DNA of 32,405 bases from Sperchopsis tessellata. Taxonomy: Eukaryota > Arthropoda > Insecta > Coleoptera > Hydrophilidae. Shown here piece after piece: positions 10,028-21,079 of this stretch (positions are counted from its first letter, which is position 1; each line of letters opens with the position of its first letter). The translations under genes were made by a program, and so were the position numbers. The notes under the pieces are model-generated. The model was not told where the DNA came from and ran no database searches. It was given only the letters and a program-made list of their open reading frames with translations. The stretch covers positions 1 through 32,405 of the forward strand of contig JAWQRN010000274.1 in the NCBI GenBank assembly GCA_033557685.1, written 5' to 3'.

Positions 10028-13000
10028 CTGAAAGAATAAACATAAAAGTTAGAGTAGTAATAAACATTTCTATATAAAGTGGATTTTTTGAAATTTACTC
10101 AAAAAATATGTTGTACAAAATAAAAATAGTAGTATGTATGTATGTATATGTCTCATATTTTGTTTTCTATTTTTGGTTATATTTTGTATAAGAGGGTTAC
10201 AAAGTATTTTTACATATAGGCCTATTTTTATATAATGTAATTTAATAATTTATTATTTATATGATAAAATCCACTTAACACATACATACTAATTTACAGC
10301 ATAAAAATAAAACATGCTATAATAAAGCAAAACAGTAAAATGTAAAAAATAAAAAAAAAAATAAAATAATAAAAAAATATTTACGTGTCTGCGTAGTCAT
10401 CATGTGCAGTGGAGGATCCTGGCGCAGCGCTGGCTTGGTCCAGTAGCTGTCCAAACGCAAAGAAACGTGAAACAGTGCTCATCAAACTTACAACTAACAT
10501 TACTTTTAACAGTGCTACTCAAATTACAATAAGAGAAAAGGAACTAAGGACTACACAAGATAAGTTCACTTCAGTTGTAATAGAGCAAATTTTTACACTT
10601 ATGAAATATTTTAAGTAGGAAAAATTGGTCATAATATACCAAGAAAAGACACAGGATTTACTACAATTAAAGATTATACTTCTAAATAGGATTTACATTT
10701 ATAGGTGCAAATTTTGATAGTTATTTGTGATTAGATAGAGAAAGAGTTGCAAAAAACAACTATAGTGAACTGAATGTACATTTACATGGTTTCTAAACAA
10801 AACTAGGAATACTATATACTAGTTTTAATACTTAAAATAATGCTCTATTAAGGCACTCTTTAAATGCAATAGAAAAATAAATATTTTTTAAACAATAACA
10901 TTTACAACCTCTAAAGCATCAAAAATACATATCCTCGTACAAAAATAAGGTGGACTAGAACCAGACAAACTGACTAAGACAACAATACTTACAAAATAAC
11001 GCATCTGTTAATATAACTTACATCGTAACTGAGTGAGTTAAATGAGGTGCCGACACTTGTGGTTGGTGTAGTTAGATGTACGCTTAATTCACTTGGGTCT
11101 CGCCCTAAAACGGTCCCTATTTGCAAGATATAAACTCCTGTAAGTCTTATCAGTGATTGTAATTTCAATCGAAGATCTGTTAAACGTGTTACTATCCTAC
11201 TTGAACCTTCTGGAGCCTCATCATGTCTTAAAAGTTGATTAGCAGCTTCCTGTAAACTGAGTACACGGGGTTCACAACGTTCCAAATCGGCACGAAGTTC
11301 ACGGAACCTGTGATATTTGGCTTCGATTGTTGCTATATCTACAGTCAGGTCAACTGGTTCTGATGCTTTTATGTTAGATTCTGTATTTTCCAGCCAGATG
11401 CATAGTTCTGCGATAATATTGTGGAATTGTTGATTCTGAAAAATTAAAAAGTTCATATAAAGTAAAGTTTCAAATCTCAAAACAAAGATTTTATAAAAAG
11501 CATCATTCAATATTAAATAAATGTAAAGGCACACACCTGCAATGGAATTTCCAAATACTTCAAATAGTGGAGGTGGTGAGAAAAATCTTTGGCCGAAGGA
11601 AAATTAATCAAGAAAGAAAAGTATCTACATATTAGTTCTAGTGCCTATATTGATCTATTTAGCTGAACTGAGGTTTCTATCTACTATATAGAAATGCCGT
11701 AGATATCAAAATATAAAATGACTGAAATATAGAGGAAAATACAGAAGTGATAGATTCAGAAATTTAAAAGCTAAGCACACCATAAAATTAAAATTACTAT
11801 GATGGCAAAGAGTGCATTTGATTTAGGTAGAGGTAGATAATAATCCAAAATGGTTTGAAATGATGTTGTTAGGGACACTTTCAGGAAAAGGACTGTTGAC
11901 TACAAGCAAATGAGAACATTTATTGGTAAAACAGTTTGGAGAAAAATGAAATATACCAAATTAAGAATATATGGAAAGCACATAATTCTACACTCAATGG
12001 TTTAAGTAAATAAATTAATTATAAACAGTATGTATGTAAATATAAAATATTGAGAGAAGATAAATGAAAATAAATTAAAGTTTGAAGAATTGAAATGCTT
12101 TGGAGTGAATACTATTAACTTTTGTGGACAGTCAAAAAAATTTAAAATACACAAAAAGAAAAAACAGGTTTACTTACGTCCATAAGGGCTCTTTGTAGAA
12201 GCGTTTCCCAAGCTGCAGCGTTTCGACACACCACATCCCAACGCTTATTGTCTAATTCCAGTCTTGACCGAAGTTCATCAGCTTTTGTCGTGTCTTCGGT
12301 GTGGTCAGCCAAATGGGTACCGACAATATTTAATGATCTTACGATACTCTTGTGACTATCCAAATCCAACAGGAACTCACGGTGATCTTGGATCACATCT
12401 TCCAATAATTCTATGTTGGATGGAGGGGATTTCTGAGTGCTCTGTGTACCTTCCGCAAACTGAAGCCATTTCTCCAAACGCCATAGATCATTGTCAAGCT
12501 GCGCCCAATTTCGTTTCGTGCAGAGTGGACATAAAAGTCTGCCAGCCTCACTGGAAAAATTTTCATTTATATATTTTAGTTTTATTATGATTATGAAGTA
12601 CTTTATGTAATCAAATGTTTAATTATTTATATTTTATAGTTGGTTAAAAGAAATTGTTGTTTATTTTATTTATTCATAATACCATATTCTACAGTCTAAT
12701 ATAGTTAAAATATATTAGATTTTGCTACATAAGCCTAATACTGATATAAATGGTAGATATATAGATTCATTTCATGGTTTGTTTTAGATATGTTGAGTGA
12801 ATATATATTTGTTAAAAAAAAGATAAAATAGTTATCTAAAAGCATTTTTGTGATAGTTCATATTCGAATCGCTAATTTTGTTCAGGTGTTAAATATAAAC
12901 TTTACATATAAAAATAAATATGTATAGACTTTCAAGGTTACAGTTAATATCTTCAGGTTTTCCAGGACATAACCATGTGTTGGATGGATGAACGAAACGT

Positions 13001-16000
13001 CGGTAAGAAGAAAAGTCAACACACGGTTACTCCCGGAAAATCTGAAGATAAAAAATTAATATCTAGATGTATTTTCAAATATTTTCTACAACAATTTTTC
13101 TTATTTTGAAGAAACTTTCATCTTTAGATATACTTAACTTAGTTATATAAATCGGTTAGTTTATATCAGTGTATTAATATTTAAGATAATAAATATAAGC
13201 AATATTAGGTATACAACTGTTAATTTTTCTATGAAATTACATACTCTGCTAGCACTTTATAAATATCTAAGGCAATTATTCAAGCTATAAACAAATTTCT
13301 TTGTTTCTTTTTAATTAAGCTATAATTAACTAACAAATTATGAAATTTCATGATACAGAAAAGACATATACATTACATGCAGCAAAAGAAGAACATTATG
13401 ACTTACTGATCACACAAAAAGCTATAAGTATCAGATAAGGTAGACCTGCAGAATAGAATAACAACAGCGTTATTAGTATAATTAAAGAAAAAGCACAATT
13501 GAAAAATGTATGTAAATCTATCAAATAGGATAAGTGACTCACTTAAGTTCTCGGATCTTTTGTTCTTTTGCCTTGGCTCTACCTAACATATCGTTAAGTC
13601 TTTTGACTAGAAATTGAATTTCCTCAGTTTTGGCCTCCACATCAGTCGCTTCACATTCAGAAATTAAGACATCATGAAGATGTTCAATGAGCTCAATAGA
13701 AGACTGACAAGTTGCCGTTAATTTGGCGATCTTTTTCGCACTCATGTGTAGTTCTGGTGATCCTTGCTGAGGAACTTCTTGGCAAATCAAAACTTCTAAG
13801 TTGTTAACGTTAACAGTACATTCGTTAAAAGCTGAATTTAATTCCATAAGATAGGCATCTTTAGCGCTGATTGATGTCATACGTTGCAGTGGTGGCAGTG
13901 TGTTAACTTGAACTGCACTGTCCTGTTCAAACTTTAATGTTTCCACTTGTATACTCTCGTCAACTTCTCGTAGCCTATCAGTCTGCTGTTTAATCTGTTT
14001 TTGGAGTTCGGACTTAATGATGACTATCCTCTCTTGAATGTCCTTCCAGAGCAATTGATATTCATCAATCATTTCCTGTACTTTAGTTATTTCATGCTTT
14101 TGGCTCTTTTGCATTACCAGTAGTCCTAATTTATCTGCGCTTTCAAGGGTCATGTTTTGTTGGGTCAGTTCTGATTCTATTGCCTAAAATAACCAAATAG
14201 TGATAATATGCAATCAAATGTATATAATGAAAAATATAAAAAATTATAATACACTATCAAATGAAATTTATTCATAACAGAAAAATGTTTACTTACTTTC
14301 ATTTGAGTTAGACGTTGCTCAGGAGAAGCATTTGAAGGAGCTGTAAGATGTTGAAGCTCTGTGAGATGGGCATCAACTTTTGTTAATCCAACTACTGCAT
14401 TTCCATGAGCATCAATGAACTCTATATACAAAGCAATTTCCCGCTGCAACTTTTGAAGTAACTCTTGGGCTCTAGGTGTTAGTGCATGCCACCTGTCTAA
14501 TAAACATCTGACATTTGATGTTAACTGTTGAATATTTTCTGGATCAAAGCCGCTTGCCTTTACTACTTTCGAATAAGTCTGTTCGATTATTTCAAAAGCT
14601 GGTCCATGGGATTCCAATTCCCGTAGTTTAGCTTCAAGTTTATTCATGAAGTCTTGCATTTCCTCTCTCGATAATTTATTTGTTGGTACAGATAATTCCT
14701 CTAGTTTACTTTCTTGTTCTTTAACCCATGCCTCCTGTTCTAAACTCAATTTTAATACTTCTTGAAGCAAATTCCAAATAAACATTATTTTTCGCTTTCG
14801 TTCAGCAGATAAACCGCAAACATTTTTCCATCTTTTTTCGACATTTTGTATTGCTAAAGTAATGGTATCTGTATTGAAATGAGCATTCCAAACATCTGCA
14901 TCACTAAGCAAAAATTCACACAGGTTCAAAACTTCACCAATATCACCACTTTCTTTTTCGATGGCTTTTCTTAATTTGTCATGATCTTGAAGTTTAGTAT
15001 CTATCACATCTTTACTGGTCGATTCAAAAATAAGAAGTTCCGAAAGTTTCAGTTCCATTTCACTTAACCATGCCCTTATCTTAGCTATCCTGAGTTCAAG
15101 TTGTGACATGGTCTGCATCATGTCATGTATTTTATTTGCCCTTGTTTTTCCTAGATTGTCTAACTGTTCCCATCTTTCAATTACTTCTTCTGTCCTTACT
15201 TGTAAGTTTTGTTTTACAACTACGTCACTATATTCTTCTCCACAAGAGTTGACAAGTTCATTTCCAGTTGTTACCAACCAGTTATATTCTCGTTCTTTAA
15301 GAGACATTTCAGCCTGTAGTTCAGTCTCAAGTTTATGGAGGATTTCCTCAGGATCTTTCATGTTAAGTGCACCACTTTCACTTTCTTTGTCAAGTCTTTT
15401 TTCTAAGTCATTAGCCCAATTGACAAACCTGGTCTGCCTGGCTTCAAACATTGATCTAAGACTTAATTTTTCTTCTAATTTGTGACACAACATTGCCAAT
15501 TGATGATCCAAGTCTTCTTGTTGATGCCAAAGTAACCACACCCTTTGATTTATTGTTTTCATATCTGAAGGACTTACAGATTCTTTAAGCTGCTCTTGGA
15601 TCACTCGCAACTGTTCCAGATCTTTAACTAATTCACCTACTCTACTTCTAGTTCTCTGGAGGTTTTCTAATCTATTACTGACTCCAGAGTGAGTGGAAGG
15701 CATATCCTGAGCAGTCTCATTAATTATATCTTGAATACTATCAAATATTGTTTGTAATTTGGTTATTTGTTCTTCATATTGGTGCATTAAATCTTGTATC
15801 CTTTCCAAAAATTGTTTCCATGTATTAAGTCCAGCTTGGAGATTAGATATTCTTTGTGTTATCGCAACATGTTCCATTCTTATGGAGGTAGATAATGCAT
15901 CATCACAGAATTTGAGAAGTATATTTTGCTGCCTCTGTAGATTGTCGGCTTGTCGTTCACCTTCAGGAATTTTGGAGAGGAGACTTTGAATTCGTTGAAT

Positions 16001-17034
16001 GACCTGAGATACCCTTCTTACATGAACATATCTCAAATGCATTTTTTCTCGTTCCCTTTCTAAATCCTTCAGCCATAGTAATAGCCTATTTTGATCTTGT
16101 CTATATTTATCCCATGCACCTAGTCGATCGCTGACTTTACCATGTCTTTTCATAATACTAGCTAAAGTTTCATTATGAAGATTGGTTAAGGAATTAAATT
16201 GTTCCATAACACTGAGCTCCACTAATCCACTAGCTAGTTTGCTTTCTTTGTTGGATGGATTAAGAACATTTTGCTGAGTGGTAAGGAGATCTTGATGTAC
16301 TTCACATAGTCTTTGGTGTTCGGAGAGGCTATGGTAATCACATGGTATAGATTCAGAAAGGAATTGTTGTACATGAATTAAGTATTCCTGCCAAAGTTTG
16401 AGAGCTATAGCTCCATCTTCATTTTTGATTAATCTCGAACTTAGCCTGTGGTATTGCTGGAAAGTTTCACGGAAGACTTGTTGCCAAAGTTGAAGAATTT
16501 CTATGACTGACGTTTCTGTTCTTGTTGTTGTGGTGATATCCAAAGTTTTATTTTTGATGTTTTGGATTTCACCCTCTGCTTTACTCAATGCAATTATGTG
16601 TTCTCTAAGCGTGTTAAGTTTTTCTTCGCTGTCGATCTCTTGATCTTTTTCAATGCCGTTAACACTCTGAAAAGCAAAAAATTTAATTTAAACTGCACTA
16701 CGTACGAAGAAGAAGAAGCATATTTATATTAGGTGTATAGCATTTATTAAATTATTTAGCTAAGTAGCAAACTAACCTTCTGAATGGCATCAAGATAGTT
16801 CCTGGTGCCATCAAGTTGGTCCCTGGCCTCACATTGTATTTTGTTTCTGGCTTCTGCGACGTCAGCGAGAGTAGTAAGTGATTCTCGGACATCTTTGAGT
16901 CTACGGCCTAAAGCTTCGACTTCTCCTCCAAGAAGAGCGTTTGCGTCTAAGCCTACCGCAGAAGCAATTCCTGATACCAACTGGCGCAGTTCTGCTAGCC
17001 TTTCTGTATGAGCTGAAAGTGTTTCCTCACATAC
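9796..17034 (-). CDS. Msp300: Nesprin (Msp300/SYNE family), C-terminal part, seven exons
   Basis: Exons (transcript order) 17034-16777, 16666-14297, 14183-13543, 12550-12178, 11435-11022, 10446-10385 and 10027-9796 join without a frame break into 1449 residues plus stop. Every junction is GT-AG and phases agree (0,0,2,0,0,2). Residues about 1-1215 are a rod of spectrin-type helical repeats with the regularly spaced Trp and coiled-coil heptads of nesprins. About 1216-1385 is a further helical segment and a polar linker. The last 60 or so residues are a KASH domain with membrane segment about 1401-1417 and lumenal tail ending PPPV. In this family the rod faces the cytoplasm and links the cytoskeleton to the nucleus, while the KASH tail binds SUN trimers in the perinuclear space. 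The N-terminal actin-binding (calponin-homology) part is not in the window. The symbol is assigned by family recognition; Klarsicht-type proteins also carry KASH but lack this long spectrin rod. Confidence 0.92.
10133..10150. repeat. TATG microsatellite in the last nesprin intron
   Basis: Four tandem TATG units run into TATATG within the intron between exons F and G. It is a simple repeat, and nothing suggests a function. Confidence 0.8.
10385..10446 (-). CDS. Msp300: Nesprin exon F: 62-nt penultimate exon (linker)
   Basis: This small exon encodes LLDQASAAPGSSTAHDDYAD plus two bases of a Thr codon that is completed by exon G. The acceptor is tttctttgcgtttggacag, weaker than its neighbours. 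The donor is AC|GTAAAT, also weak, and is followed by a long T-rich stretch in the transcript sense. I chose it because only this exon brings the phase-0 end of exon E into phase with the KASH exon, and its acidic, Ser/Ala-rich content suits the linker. Its length is not a multiple of three, so it controls whether KASH is in frame. Confidence 0.8.
11022..11435 (-). CDS. Msp300: Nesprin exon E: final helical repeat and start of the linker
   Basis: The exon reads NQQFHNIIAELCIWLENTES at its start, a spectrin helix with the usual WLE motif, and continues through RELRADLERCEPRVLSLQ and LKLQSLIRLTGVYILQIG. It ends in a polar Ser/Thr-rich stretch (HLTTPTTSVGTSFNSLSYD). Both ends are phase 0 (138 codons); acceptor tttttaatttttcag, donor GAT|GTAAGT. 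If the following intron were retained, the frame would add VSYINRCVIL and stop, giving a soluble form without KASH. Confidence 0.88.
12178..12550 (-). CDS. Msp300: Nesprin exon D: conserved LCPLC / WRLEKWLQFAE segment
   Basis: The first base completes a codon split with exon C; the exon then reads EAGRLLCPLCTKRNWAQL and continues through NDLWRLEKWLQFAEGTQS, ending RALMD at donor GTAAGT in phase 0. The acceptor is aaatttttccag. The Cys-rich entry and the WxxxKWLQFAE block resemble the last conserved spectrin repeat before the KASH-proximal region of animal nesprins. I identify this by pattern and have not aligned it. The intron before it (12551-13542) holds a small palindromic transposon copy. 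Confidence 0.9.
12927..13050. mobile_element. Short palindromic (foldback/MITE-like) element in a nesprin intron
   Basis: Two arms of about 35 bp (12948-12982 and 13017-13050) are inverted repeats with four mismatches and one gap; the arm begins TATCTTCAGGTTTTCCAGGA. The loop carries the plus-strand reading gaaacgtcggtaagaagaaa. The same arm sequence, plus about 20 bp outside it (gactttcaaggttacagtt), recurs at 29680-29745, which defines a repeat family with two copies in this window. The copy has no coding capacity and appears internally deleted. It lies in the intron between exons C and D, so the arms could fold in the pre-mRNA. Confidence 0.7.
13543..14183 (-). CDS. Msp300: Nesprin exon C: spectrin repeats near the end of the rod
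   Basis: The exon opens AIESELTQQNMTLESADK after acceptor ggttattttag and ends in phase 2 at the donor GTGAGT, the two leftover bases forming an Asn codon with the first base of the next exon. Its 213 complete codons read as helical sequence with long coiled-coil stretches (KVQEMIDEYQLLWKDIQ, EQKIREL) and no membrane segment. It covers about two repeats. A TGA would be read straight through the donor, which supports this exact splice position. Confidence 0.9.
14297..16666 (-). CDS. Msp300: Nesprin exon B: about seven spectrin repeats in one 790-residue exon
   Basis: This large exon begins SVNGIEKDQEIDSEEKL after acceptor ttttttgcttttcag and ends RLTQMK at donor GTAAGT; both ends are phase 0. 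It encodes an unbroken helical rod. Trp-centred helix starts recur, for example LQLWQQVF, LKLWQEYLIHVQQFL, RLGAWDKY, LLWLKDLE, GLNTWKQFLERI, RFVNWANDLEKRL, RIRAWLSEMELKL and EAWVKEQESKL. At about 106-110 residues per repeat the length suits roughly seven repeats. The acceptor has a second AG two bases downstream, but only the first AG keeps the frame with the previous exon. Plus-strand open frames inside it (for example 15108-15485) are shadows. Confidence 0.92.
16777..17034 (-). CDS. Msp300: Nesprin exon A (most 5' exon seen): spectrin-type repeat
   Basis: The acceptor is a clean pyrimidine tract (ttatttttattttatag) and the donor is AAG|GTTAGT. The exon is phase 0 at both ends and encodes 86 residues starting VCEETLSAHTERLAEL and ending NYLDAIQK. 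The charged heptad pattern suits part of a spectrin repeat. TAG lies immediately upstream in frame, so translation must enter from an upstream exon. That exon is either beyond the window or one of the candidate first exons in the upstream intron. Confidence 0.85.
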
Positions 17035-18524
17035 CTATAAAATAAAAATAATCATTGCCACAATATTTTTTGAAAGGATGACATAGTTTCTTAAGCAAAA
17101 TTTTGTAACACGTCTCTATTTGAGAAATGTGACAATATTTTGTGTGTTCAATTTCTGTTATTACTTGAATTACATATGAAGGATAAATTATTTTGGTTTT
17201 AACTTACATTTTGTAATAGAAGAACTATATTAACACTATATCGTAATATATATCATTTCAATTAGTTTGCCATAGAAATATATTATTGTAGTTGTAATCC
17301 AACACTGTAATGTGACTAAATGTAAAAATGTTGTAAGTAACCGTTTGGTTGTGGTTAAGGTTACCACCTTTCCAAAGTATGAACAGTGCAGTATGAAACA
17401 AGACACGTGACAGAAAGTCAAGCTATTTTTTCATTGCTTACTATAGCTTGGTGTCAATTGTCAACCTAACACACCATGACAAGCATGTTGATTCCTTAGT
17501 TTTTATTCCTATGCGTCCCAAAAAATTGGCATGTTTTTTGGGTTTATTTTGAATTGGCCTATTTCGGCATCTATGGCTAAATACTGATGTCAAGAATTGT
17601 GCTACCACACTTCAATTACATGCTGAAATACCCCAATGAGTTTTTATTTTATGAAAGCTGCCTCCATTATGTAGATGTATCTTAGAAGTGCAAGAAATAT
17701 ATGTTAAACTCTAATTTGCTAAAGAATCTACTACACTGTTACTTTCGGCAGTAAATATTATTTTTTATGCTGACTGTTATACATAAAATTATAATAATAA
17801 TAATAATATAATACATATCGCATCTATGAGTTGAAACAATGACTAAGTATCTCTTACAAGAAAAAAGGCTTATTTTGGAAACTTCATCAAAATTAAAGCA
17901 CAGAGACGAAATTAATTTGAAGTAAAGTAACTTGAAAGAATGTATGTTCTTTGTAAAAACACAAAACAAAGCGATGAGGAAACTATAGCGTACAATAACT
18001 CGTGAAAACTGTCAGATCGTTATTTAAATAAGTTTAAAAATTTTTACTTCCCCGGCGTATTTCATTTCCGGTGGTTAATTCCATTCGAAGTGGCTGCTCA
18101 ATGTTGTAGACCGCTACTCACCCTTCTAAAAGTTACTACGATCATCCCCTCACTCCTCAATCTGATGTTTATATGTGTGTGAAAGCAATCTGACTATTTT
18201 TAAGAATGAAAGTGATTAACAGTCGATTGCGTTTGCGTGTTGGCATTGAGAACCGTCTGAAATTTGATTTCGGAGTGTTGTTCCAATCCAATTTAATTGA
18301 AATAGTGGGTCATGCAATTCAAGGTTAATGGGTCAGAGGTTGCCTTATAATGTGATTGAATTGCAGAAAGTTAAGATTAGGAGAAGCACCTTGGTAGTCA
18401 CAAAATGCACTCGTCCGTCAAAATTCGCGATAAAATGTTCATTTAGACGATTACTCTGGTTTAAAGCAAATTATTGAACGTCAAATGAATAGGAGACGTG
18501 ACTTAGAGAAAATTAACAATTATA
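17035..18524. other. Upstream nesprin intron, AT-rich, no gene supported
   Basis: The first 1.5 kb of the large intron upstream of exon A is unique-looking AT-rich DNA with an ATA microsatellite at 17788-17810. A short minus-strand open frame at 18065-18048 (MKYAGE, followed by GTAAAA) could splice in phase to exon A, but the donor is poor. I see no domain or RNA gene here. Confidence 0.4.
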
Positions 18525-18990
18525 TACAGTCAGTTACTAAAGTGTTCGAACACCCATCAAATTCATTTAAACAAATATAAAGACTTAAGTTACTGTTGCT
18601 AAACGAAGTTAATGTAAAAGAGTTTATTTGATTAATAATTGCTATAATTGTAAAAACACAGAGAAACATAAATTGTAACAATAGGAAAATATAATCATAA
18701 TTCTCACAAGTTATCGAACACTGCTCAAATTCGGGGGTTCCCGTATTAATACATCGTGAAAACGTGTTATTCCCTATTGTAACCATAAAATATTTTAGTA
18801 GTTTAAGTACCTTAATGCAATCCGTAAAAATCTTTCCAAAATGAAACCAAAACGGAAGGACAGTATAAGTGCGCGAAAGTGTTATGAACATGCATAAAAA
18901 TAAAAAATCTTATCGGGAAATTACTAAAACAGTTATACGCAGTTTCAACTGTATACTATTGTAAAAAAATATATAAACTGACTTGTGAAG
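18525..18990 (+). mobile_element. Remnant of a Tc1-like DNA transposon (left TIR and transposase start)
   Basis: TACAGTCAGTTACTAAAGTG (from 18525), followed by TTCGAACACCC, has the look of a Tc1-family terminal inverted repeat, preceded by TA as expected for TA insertion. About 315 nt further, ATG at 18841 reads MKPKRKDSISARKCYEHA. After a frameshift the sequence continues KKSYREITKTVIRSFNC (18902 onward). This matches the helix-turn-helix start of Tc1 transposases (basic MxxKR start, then a KSYREIAKxV-like helix). The catalytic DDE part and the right terminal repeat were not found, so it is a truncated relic. Minus-strand open frames over it are shadows. Confidence 0.65.
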
Positions 18991-19667
18991 ATGTCAATCT
19001 AAATATTCTCCAACCATCCTGTTCACAATAACTTGGCACTCATATTTCCTAAATTGAAGGAGGTGATATTTAAGTTCCGAGCCATGTTGGCATACCGGGA
19101 ACTGAACACGCTGATAATGCAACAAAAAGCCATTTATTGATGATGTATAGATTTACTTCAGATAAAAGCTTATTGAATAAGCACACATGTACATATACCT
19201 GAAATTTTTTCTAATGGCTGGTTAGAATCCCATTACTTTTGTATACTTTGTTCAGCTAATCCTGAAAAGGAGGCCAAACAGGATATTTTGCTGTTACACC
19301 AGTTTTAGTTTAAGAAATAATTGTGCCGACTAACGACAAATTCTTGCTCGTTGTTAAGTTGATATAAAATATACAGCTACCCAAAAATTAAAATGCCTGC
19401 CATGTAAATATAACTGAAGTAGAGATACATGACAAGGCATACGGCAAACAAAACAAAACAGCAAAAATCTTAAAGTGAAAACCAATGAGAATCGATGTAA
19501 CACTACCTTGAAATGGAAATGTACTTTTTCAATTGATTTAGTGTATGTAGAAATTCCCTTAAAAAACTCAATAATTAACAAAATTAAAATACTTGTAGTA
19601 TTATCAAGACGTAATGACAATTAATTTCGAATAATTAGGATACAAACGAGCTTTCCTTTACAGACTT

Positions 19668-20998
19668 TTAGTAAAATTTTAAAATTACGAAATACTTACT
19701 GTTTAAATTCAAATTAGTACATCGCATAAACAGTCTTGTTCTAGTTTTAGATTGGGGCAATTCTTGAATAGTTTTATTATCAATTTCTGTTAATCCTAGC
19801 TCTAATCCAAGTTGCCTAATTTCATATATGATACAGTTTACTTCATCCTCGAATCCGTGGAAATATGTAGATTGACTGTAGAAATCAACCCCTTGGTCCA
19901 TGGCTGTGATAATAGTCGTGTTGGGTGGTAAAAATATGACCTTTAAAATTAACATTTTGTGACTTCAATATTTTTCGATTTTAAGGCTGAAACAGTCTGT
20001 GAACCGTTTTTCAAATAGCGATTTCGTAAAACATGCCTTTTTATTCGATATCCAAAATACTGGTAGTGAATGTTGACTATAACCTCTAAGAGCGCGTGGG
20101 TTCTGTGGTCGGCAAACCAGCATTGATTTTAATTTTATATCACTAAGTGCCAATCGATCCTTTGCGACTTTGTATCTCGGTTGAGATTTTTCTTTCTTAA
20201 ATAAGTTTTATTGGGAATTTTATTCCAAAATAATCTCATTTCTCCCACACTGAAAGTTTATTTGTCAGTGTGATAAGTTGCTGCTGACTTTTCATTATAA
20301 CTTGCATTTGCACCCACTACATGAACACTATCAATGCCTGATCGTTTTTTGCACCGATAAATCCATCCTGAATTTGCACAAAATATTGCTTTAGTAAAGA
20401 TGACTTCATTGCCGATTTCTTCCGCTCGTTTTCTCTGCACTGCTCGATAGTGGCTAAATGATTTTGATTTTATAGTCACTTGACTTAAAGGAATTCGTTT
20501 TTGGTTACAATCTTCTATCTAAGCAAATGCTCCATTTCAATCATAGGTACGCTTCTGTTTCTTGTCTTTGTAAACAAGGACTAGCGTAAGTACTTTCTCC
20601 TTGTTCCTTGTAATTCTGTATAATATAGCGCACAGTAGATATACTAAGTCCGCGGTGACGACTTGGTTTAGCTTTCTATAACTTTTCTCTTCTTTTGAGC
20701 ACTTTCATTTTTATACACTTTTTTATATAAAACAAAGATAATTAGCAGCGAACGCTATGTATGTATGATCGATACTGACGCTTGCTGCAGCTAACGCACT
20801 TATACAGATAACACATGGGTACATTATTTGTCAGTGCGCTGGGGAAATACCACTTCTTATTGGCCGTTGCGCTGGGACTAATACAGCAATAACTTGAATT
20901 ATTACTTCAATAAGCGGATTTTGGTATCAAAGTTTAAACCGTAATTACTCAAAAACAGCGATAATTGAAACTGTAATAATCTGGGTACTTCGGCACTG
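19668..20998 (-). mobile_element. Decayed Tigger/jerky-type (pogo superfamily) transposon
   Basis: The minus strand carries a broken transposase. From a possible ATG at 20708 a basic N-terminus leads into a CENP-B-like DNA-binding region (QKRIPLSQVTIKSKSFSHY, then ANSGWIYRCKKRSGIDSVHV at about 20300-20390). The DDE part follows: RLFWNKIPNKTYL, KLKSMLVCRPQNPRALRGYS, LPVFWISNKKACFTKSLF (about 20010-20130), then VIFLPPNTT and MDQGV (about 19880-19940), then a C-terminal helix (IIYEIRQLGLELGLTEI). These are landmarks of the Tigger/jerky family. The first catalytic Asp (in a DET-like motif) is not visible, and the segment with the second catalytic Asp, between KRFTDCF and VIFLPP, is missing. The outer 5' end may be the CAGTGCCGAAGTACCCAG reading near 20998-20981, but I found no matching 3' repeat. 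Confidence 0.8.
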
Positions 20999-21079
20999 CA
21001 ATCATTCTGTTAAGATCACTCCTATCATGGCAAATACCTCCAAGCAAATGGAGTTTACTAAGTGTCGTGGTATACGAGA

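Noticed and set aside
10409..10618. Open frame on the plus strand over exon F
   Set aside because: It overlaps the 62-nt exon antisense and continues into AT-rich intron, with no motif of its own.
15108..15485. Open frame on the plus strand within nesprin exon B
   Set aside because: It is the reverse-strand shadow of a coding exon with clear spectrin-repeat sequence; the same holds for 15759-15989, 16805-17011 and 12264-12590.
18167..18173. TATAAAC on the minus strand as a promoter for the MKYAGE start
   Set aside because: No initiator-like sequence lies at the expected distance, and TATA-like words are frequent in this DNA.
19321..19345. Right terminal repeat of the Tigger-like element (gtgccgactaacgacaaatt)
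   Set aside because: Only the first few bases resemble CAGTGCCGAAGTACCC; the rest does not align.
18525..20998. One composite DNA transposon covering the Tc1 head and the Tigger-like body
   Set aside because: The two transposase parts belong to different superfamilies and opposite strands, and no matching terminal repeats pair them.
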